The notes beneath the pieces are model-generated. The model did no database searches. It had not been told where the DNA came from and worked only from the letters and a program-made list of their open reading frames with translations. Made by a program: the position numbers and the translations under genes. From Oscillatoriaceae cyanobacterium M7585_C2015_266 (GTDB taxonomy: Bacteria; Cyanobacteriota; Cyanobacteriia; Cyanobacteriales; Oscillatoriaceae), in assembly GCA_015295835.1 (NCBI GenBank), contig DVEG01000004.1, forward strand, positions 62,001 to 126,000: 64,000 bases of DNA, given 5' to 3'. This document shows positions 59,193-64,000 of this stretch, piece after piece (the stretch's first letter is position 1; every line of letters starts with the position of its first letter).

Positions 59193-61025
59193 ATGGTGAA
59201 ACCGAACGTTATTCAAGCCGCTGACACGCAGGTTCTATCCGAATCGCCGGTTGTTATGGAAAACGTCGATTTAGGAAGGATGCAGATTACAGATGATCTC
59301 AATAAGTTGCTAGACGTTCTCCCGGAAGCGATTCGCGTACCATTAGAACAGCATCCGCAACTGAGCAGTCTGATAGAAGTGGTGATGGATCTGGGGCGTT
59401 TGCCGGAAGCGCGCTTTCCCGGTAGTTCAGAATATCTTTGCCAGACGCCAGTTTCGCGAGCTGATCTGAATTATTGCATTGAGCGAGTCGGACACTTTAG
59501 CGGTGATAATCGGGCGGGAATTGAACAAACCCTGCACCGAATTAGTGCTATTCGTAATCGCGCCGGTGAGATTATTGGTTTAACCTGCCGCGTCGGGCGG
59601 GCAGTTTTCGGGACAATTGGCATGATCCGGGATTTGATAGAAACGGGTCGGTCGATTCTGATGCTGGGGCGTCCGGGAGTGGGTAAAACAACCGCGCTAC
59701 GGGAAATCGCTCGAGTACTGGCAGATGAGCTGCATAAGCGGGTGGTGATTATTGATACTTCTAATGAGATTGCTGGCGACGGTGATATTCCCCACCCGGC
59801 GATCGGAAGAGCACGCCGTATGCAAGTTGCTCGTCCAGAACTGCAGCATCAGGTAATGATCGAGGCGGTGGAAAACCACATGCCGGAAGTGATCGTGATT
59901 GATGAAATTGGTACGGAATTAGAAGCTTTGGCGGCTCGTACCATTGCCGAGCGGGGTGTGCAGCTCGTCGGCACTGCTCATGGTAACCAGATTGAAAACT
60001 TGATTAAAAATCCCACTCTTTCTGATCTTATAGGTGGTATTCAAGCAGTAACTCTGGGAGATGAAGAAGCCCGTCGCCGAGGTTGTCAGAAGACTGTACT
60101 GGAGCGAAAAGCGCCGCCAACTTTTGAGATTGCGGTGGAGATGCTTGAGCGGCAGCGCTGGGTAGTACACGAACAAGTGGCGGAAACGGTGGATAACTTG
60201 CTGCGCGGACGTCGGCCAAATCCTCAAATCAGGACGGTGAGCGAGACGGGAAAGGTGACGATTACTCGCGAACTGTCGGGTTCTTCCTCGCTGGTAACTC
60301 CTTCGTCAAATAACCCGCTGCGCCCGACGGGATGGCGGGCTACTGGCCAAATGCAGCCCCTCCCTGCTCAAGAGGGGGGTGAGCCTGTGTCTCAGAAGCG
60401 CTCTCAGGAGCGGGATTTTGAGCAGTTGCTGAATGAGTCTTTGCACCAAACGACAAGTTTTGCTTGCTCTGTAAGTGAGGAGGTGGGAGGTAAAAGAAGT
60501 GTGTGCCCTAATGGGGAAGATGGACCGCTGCGCGTTTATCCCTATGCTGTCAGCCGTCATCAACTGGAACAGGTGATCCGGGTACTGAATTTGCCTGTGG
60601 TGCTGACTAAGGATATGGATGAGGCAGATGTTGTGCTGGCTTTGCGATCGCATGTCAAGAACCAATCGAAGTTGCGTCTGGTTGCGAAAGGGCGACACCT
60701 GCCTATCCACACTATTAAATCCAGCAGTATTCCTCAAATTACCCGGGCACTCCAACGAATGCTGGATATGGATGATACCGCAGGAACTGATATCCCGGAT
60801 TTGAGCTTGTTTGCTCAAAGCGGCAGTGAAGACGAAATTGAGGCTCTCGAAGAAGCTCGTCTTGCTGTTGAGCAAATAGTCATCCCTAAGGGACAACCGG
60901 TAGAACTTCTCCCCCGCTCAGCTAAAGTGCGTAAGATGCAGCACGAACTCGTTGAACACTACCGCCTCAAGTCTTGCAGTTTTGGCGATGAGCCTAACCG
61001 CCGTCTGCGGATTTATCCCGCCTAA
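59193..61025 (+). CDS. R3H-domain AAA ATPase (Ycf45-like)
   Basis: A 610-residue ATPase related to plastid Ycf45 and to stage III sporulation protein AA-type ATPases. Walker A is GRPGVGKTT (159-167), Walker B is VIVIDEIGTELEA, and RGVQLVGTAHGNQIENLIKN follows. The C-terminal part (about 370-610) has a variable linker, then a domain with LRVYPYAVSRHQLEQVIRVL. It closes with an R3H nucleic-acid-binding motif (about residues 570-605, KMQHELVEHYRLKS). Function is unknown. It follows ldpA by 130 nt and a terminator follows it. Confidence 0.9.
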   Translation: MVKPNVIQAADTQVLSESPVVMENVDLGRMQITDDLNKLLDVLPEAIRVPLEQHPQLSSLIEVVMDLGRLPEARFPGSSEYLCQTPVSRADLNYCIERVGHFSGDNRAGIEQTLHRISAIRNRAGEIIGLTCRVGRAVFGTIGMIRDLIETGRSILMLGRPGVGKTTALREIARVLADELHKRVVIIDTSNEIAGDGDIPHPAIGRARRMQVARPELQHQVMIEAVENHMPEVIVIDEIGTELEALAARTIAERGVQLVGTAHGNQIENLIKNPTLSDLIGGIQAVTLGDEEARRRGCQKTVLERKAPPTFEIAVEMLERQRWVVHEQVAETVDNLLRGRRPNPQIRTVSETGKVTITRELSGSSSLVTPSSNNPLRPTGWRATGQMQPLPAQEGGEPVSQKRSQERDFEQLLNESLHQTTSFACSVSEEVGGKRSVCPNGEDGPLRVYPYAVSRHQLEQVIRVLNLPVVLTKDMDEADVVLALRSHVKNQSKLRLVAKGRHLPIHTIKSSSIPQITRALQRMLDMDDTAGTDIPDLSLFAQSGSEDEIEALEEARLAVEQIVIPKGQPVELLPRSAKVRKMQHELVEHYRLKSCSFGDEPNRRLRIYPA

Positions 61026-61033
61026 GGTATAAT

Positions 61034-61074
61034 GGGGCAAAAGGGGATTATACTACCCTAATGCCCCTTTTTTT
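61034..61074 (+). terminator. Intrinsic terminator after the R3H ATPase gene
   Basis: GGGGCA (61034-61039) pairs with TGCCCC (61062-61067), with an inner AGGG/CCCT pairing, followed by seven Ts. It starts 9 nt after the stop codon. Confidence 0.9.
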
Positions 61075-61747
61075 AGATAATGAGAAATTTCTGAAATTAT
61101 TGAAATCTTCTCTTGGTAAATACTCGATAATGCTTCTACAGCCTTGTCTGTAATAATAATGCTACATACATCTGAGAAAATTTCTGATGTTTTCTGTTTA
61201 GGTGAAATTATAATATTAATTAATTTTAGGAATTTACTGCTAAGTTTAAGTTAATTATAATTATAGTACTTGTCAAGCAATTAAAAAAATTCACTTTTTT
61301 TTACAAAAAGGGTTGTTGTGTTAACATTTATTAATAAAGAGGTGCTGTTAGAAAATTATGGAGGCGATCGCTTACTATCTTAAGCAGTGCAACAGTTTAG
61401 GTATTTTGACATGCGTGCAGTGAGTGATCGCTATATAAAAACTTACACAGCCTTAAAAAAGGTAAAATTGTATACAAAAAGAAAGCCAAGACAAAAAGCG
61501 CTTGCCCTGTATAGCTATTTTAACATTTTTGCCACCTAATTAAAAGAAATTAAAAGAAATTAAAGGTGGGTGGTAATCGTCAATACCCATATGCAAAGGG
61601 GCATAATAGATAAAAGAAAAACTCAAAACAGAAAGACAGACGTCTAAAATTACCAATAGAGGAAATAAGTAAAATTAGTCAAGGTGCAGTTGGCCTTTTG
61701 GTTTTTACAGCTAAAGTCTAGTAGTTTAACATTTTGGAGGTGCAAAT
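61075..61747. other. Long AT-rich intergenic region
   Basis: About 670 bp with no convincing gene. It is AT-rich with short stops in all frames. AAAAGAAATT-type units repeat about three times near 61540-61565. The promoter of the small ORF and kinase at its right end is expected here, but no clear -35/-10 pair stands out. No tRNA or terminator beyond that of the previous gene. Confidence 0.5.
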
Positions 61748-61861
61748 ATGCCAACTAATCAAAAAGCCCTTCCAGAAGAAAAAAGCTTGAGAGCCAGCTT
61801 TTATGAGCAGAGCTGGAAAGGGAAAAGGGATTACCTTCTGGATAGACGGCATTATTTTTGA
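61748..61861 (+). CDS. Small ORF with strong ribosome-binding site
   Basis: A 37-codon ORF (begins MPTNQKALPEEKSL, ends RRHYF), basic and without a membrane segment. Its support is a near-perfect GGAGG 8 nt before the ATG. It ends 43 nt before the histidine kinase start, so it may be a leader peptide or small co-expressed protein. I recognise no family, and it could also be a truncated remnant. Confidence 0.4.
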   Translation: MPTNQKALPEEKSLRASFYEQSWKGKRDYLLDRRHYF

Positions 61862-61904
61862 AATTAGGGATTCACTAGGGCGTAGCAGCACTTGACGCCA
61901 GCAC

Positions 61905-64000
61905 ATGGAAGAGTCTGTATCCGACTCACAATCAAAAATGCTAAACCCTCTAGAGTACATTAGCGACGCATTCTTTACCCTCGACTTAGAAGGGCGCTTC
62001 ACCTATTTAAACCCCGCTGCAGAGCTGCTTTGGCAACGCTCTAGGGAGGAATTAATAGGCAAGTATATCTGGCAAGAGTTACCAGAACTCATGCATTCGG
62101 AGCTGGAGGGGGCACTTCGCCGCTCGGCAAATGAAAAAGTGGCAGTCGATTGTCAGGTTTTTTACACGCCGAGGGAGAGCTGGCTATCAGTGCGAACCTA
62201 TGCTTGTGCAGAGGGGCTGGCGGTTTACTTGCAAAAAATAAGCGATCGCAACCATGTAGGACAACGAGCGAAACAAGCCGATGCCACAGAAAAAATTGCC
62301 CTCCAACACTTGTCAACCTTAGCTGCTAAAGTAGGAATAGCACTGGCGCAAGGAGGGCCATTATCCGAAGTTCTGGAACGTTGCGCCCAAGCCGTAGTCG
62401 AACACTTACCAGCTGCCGGCGCCTGCATCTGGACTTACAATGTAGCTACTAATCAAATCAAACTTGAAGCAACTTGCGGTTGCCCGACACCAAAAGAAAA
62501 TGCACCGGCAGAAACTGCGCTAATTAGTTTTATAGCAAGCAACAAAGAGCCACTCAGTGGACAGTTGGGAACTATCAATAATCAAATAAAAGCTAAACAC
62601 AACCACCTGCTGTCGTCTCGGAAAAATTCAACACCTGCAACTGAACAAATAATTAGAAAGGGTTATTTTGCAGGCTATCCCCTAATTGTCGAGGAGCAAC
62701 TGGTGGGAGTGCTGGGGGTATATAGCGAGAAATCTTTGACAGAGGAAGAGGGCAAATTTTTGCAATGGTTGGCCCATAGTATAGCGATCGCAATTGATCG
62801 CTATCGCGCTAGAGAAGCCCTGCTCAAACGCCGAGGCAACTTGCTTTTCCGCCTTGCTAACCAAATCCGGAACTCTCTCGATCTCAACACTATTCTCGAA
62901 ACCGCTGTTCACGAAATCCGCAACTTACTCCAAATTGATCGCTGTCACTTCCTTTGGTATCTGCCCCACCCAGAAAACCCCAGCTTAATGATCACCCATG
63001 AATCCCGTGCTGCCGAGCTCCCCAGTTTAATAAGTGACTGCCCACCCGCTCATGTTGAATTTTTGGCTGCCAAAATCGAAAAAATGGAGATCCTGCGCAT
63101 CGATGATGTGGATAACGATGCCAACGTGGAAAAGCAAGCGCGCAATCTACTCAAAAGTCTAGGCATGACTTCGCAACTACTCTTGCCCTTGGAAACGCGA
63201 TCAGGACAACTTGGCGCGGTGGTGTGCAGTCACTGTAGTGGCCCACGGCCCTGGAGCGATAGCGAGATAGAGTTACTGCAGGCTGTGGTCAACCAACTAG
63301 CGATCGCAATTGATCAAGCCGAACTTTACGCCCAAACCCATGCCGCTGCTCTTGCTGCTCAAACTCAAGCACAGCAACTTTCTGAAGCTCTGCACAATCT
63401 CAAGCAAACTCAAGCTCAACTGGTTCAGAGCGAAAAAATGTCCAGCCTTGGTCAAATGGTCGCTGGTGTCGCCCACGAAATCAATAACCCAGTTAACTTC
63501 ATCTACGGCAACATCACTTACGCCAAAAACTACATCCAAGAAATCCTCGATCTTCTCGCTCTCTACCAACAATACTGTCCCACAGACGTGCCCGTTATCC
63601 AAGAGCGACTTAAAGATATTGACCTAGATTTTATCATAGAAGACTTGCCCAAAATACTCTCCTCAATGGAAATGGGCGCTGAGCGCATTCGCCAGATTGT
63701 ATTAAGTTTGCGCAATTTCTCCCGCCTCGACGAAGCCGAAAAGAAATCTGTAGACATCCACGAGGGCATTAATAACACTTTGCTGATTCTGCACAATCGC
63801 TTAAAACCAAAAGGCAATCATCCTGGCATTGAAGTTATCAAAGAGTATGGCGATATCCCCCTTGTCGAGTGCTATCCAGGTCAACTTAACCAAGTATTTA
63901 TGAATATACTTTCCAACGCGATCGACGCTCTTGAGAATAGCAGCCCTCCACGCCAGATATTTATTCGCACCGAGCTTTTAGAGAAAGTCGAACCCTCGTC
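61905..64000 (+). CDS. PAS-GAF-GAF sensor histidine kinase (partial, 3' end off window)
   Basis: From the ATG at 61905 the frame is open to the right edge (698 codons). An in-frame TGA lies just upstream. A PAS domain (about 15-110, FFTLDLEGRFTYLNPAAELL) is followed by two GAF domains (about 150-300 and 310-480). The dimerisation/H-box is VAGVAHEINNPVNF with His524. The start of the ATPase domain follows (LSNAIDALENSS, the N-box). It is a hybrid or simple sensor kinase. No response regulator is seen before the edge. The signal is unknown; the GAFs lack an evident bilin Cys-His pair. Confidence 0.92.
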   Translation, partial: MEESVSDSQSKMLNPLEYISDAFFTLDLEGRFTYLNPAAELLWQRSREELIGKYIWQELPELMHSELEGALRRSANEKVAVDCQVFYTPRESWLSVRTYACAEGLAVYLQKISDRNHVGQRAKQADATEKIALQHLSTLAAKVGIALAQGGPLSEVLERCAQAVVEHLPAAGACIWTYNVATNQIKLEATCGCPTPKENAPAETALISFIASNKEPLSGQLGTINNQIKAKHNHLLSSRKNSTPATEQIIRKGYFAGYPLIVEEQLVGVLGVYSEKSLTEEEGKFLQWLAHSIAIAIDRYRAREALLKRRGNLLFRLANQIRNSLDLNTILETAVHEIRNLLQIDRCHFLWYLPHPENPSLMITHESRAAELPSLISDCPPAHVEFLAAKIEKMEILRIDDVDNDANVEKQARNLLKSLGMTSQLLLPLETRSGQLGAVVCSHCSGPRPWSDSEIELLQAVVNQLAIAIDQAELYAQTHAAALAAQTQAQQLSEALHNLKQTQAQLVQSEKMSSLGQMVAGVAHEINNPVNFIYGNITYAKNYIQEILDLLALYQQYCPTDVPVIQERLKDIDLDFIIEDLPKILSSMEMGAERIRQIVLSLRNFSRLDEAEKKSVDIHEGINNTLLILHNRLKPKGNHPGIEVIKEYGDIPLVECYPGQLNQVFMNILSNAIDALENSSPPRQIFIRTELLEKVEPS

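Noticed and set aside
60306-60896. 196-codon antisense ORF within the R3H ATPase gene
   Set aside because: Mirrors the variable linker of the real gene; composition is that of a reverse-strand shadow.

Overview
The window is cyanobacterial chromosome. Evidence includes psbV, psbV2 and petJ (photosystem II cytochrome c550, its paralogue and cytochrome c6), ndhN, ldpA, a cyanoexosortase B locus, a COP23-type protein, many GCGATCGC (HIP1) palindromes, and a ribosomal-protein operon with the cyanobacterial gene order (no rpsJ, rpsN or rpmD; ends rpoA-rplQ-truA-rplM-rpsI-rpmE-prfA). A filamentous, non-heterocystous (Oscillatoriales-like) host is my inference, not something the sequence proves.

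Left part (1-31 kb). A multi-GAF sensor protein with a bilin-type Cys-His motif runs off the left edge. It is followed by a NADAR protein, a geranylgeranyl-reductase-type flavoenzyme, pyrH-frr, a thioredoxin-like protein and an arginase/agmatinase-family gene. That last gene is split by a 640-bp group II intron with no internal ORF. Housekeeping and envelope genes follow: alpha/beta hydrolase, COP23 protein, LCP ligase, subtilase, rpe, DsbA-like protein, NRP-repeat protein and uvrB. A candidate small RNA with a strong terminator lies antisense-oriented after uvrB. Next come an exopolysaccharide/exosortase cluster (aminotransferase, cyanoexosortase B and its partner, an SLBB-rich export protein, a BY-kinase), a rhomboid protease, the psbV-psbV2-petJ cytochrome cluster, accD and pilD.

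Middle (30-37 kb) is the accessory zone. It holds an Uma2-family pseudogene, tRNA-Val(CAC), radC and a four-gene locus related to DNA phosphorothioation (Dnd) systems: helicase-type restriction protein, small protein, SMC/DndD-like ATPase and Dnd-associated protein 4. The dndA/B/C/E modification genes are not in the window. A structured 5' leader precedes an unknown basic protein.

Right part (37-64 kb). The ribosomal superoperon is read leftward from rplC (55.6 kb) to prfA (37.2 kb). Three related structured leader elements lie upstream of rplC, secY and infA. They share sequence blocks and a compensating stem and look like an undescribed RNA motif. Divergent from rplC are ndhN, a decayed VWA-domain gene, ldpA and an R3H/AAA ATPase gene. 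A PAS-GAF-GAF histidine kinase runs off the right edge.

Most interesting items: the ORF-less group II intron in speB, the repeated leader motif in the ribosomal operon, the orphan Dnd-type locus, the small RNA after uvrB (possibly IsaR1-like) and the structured leader at 36.5 kb.
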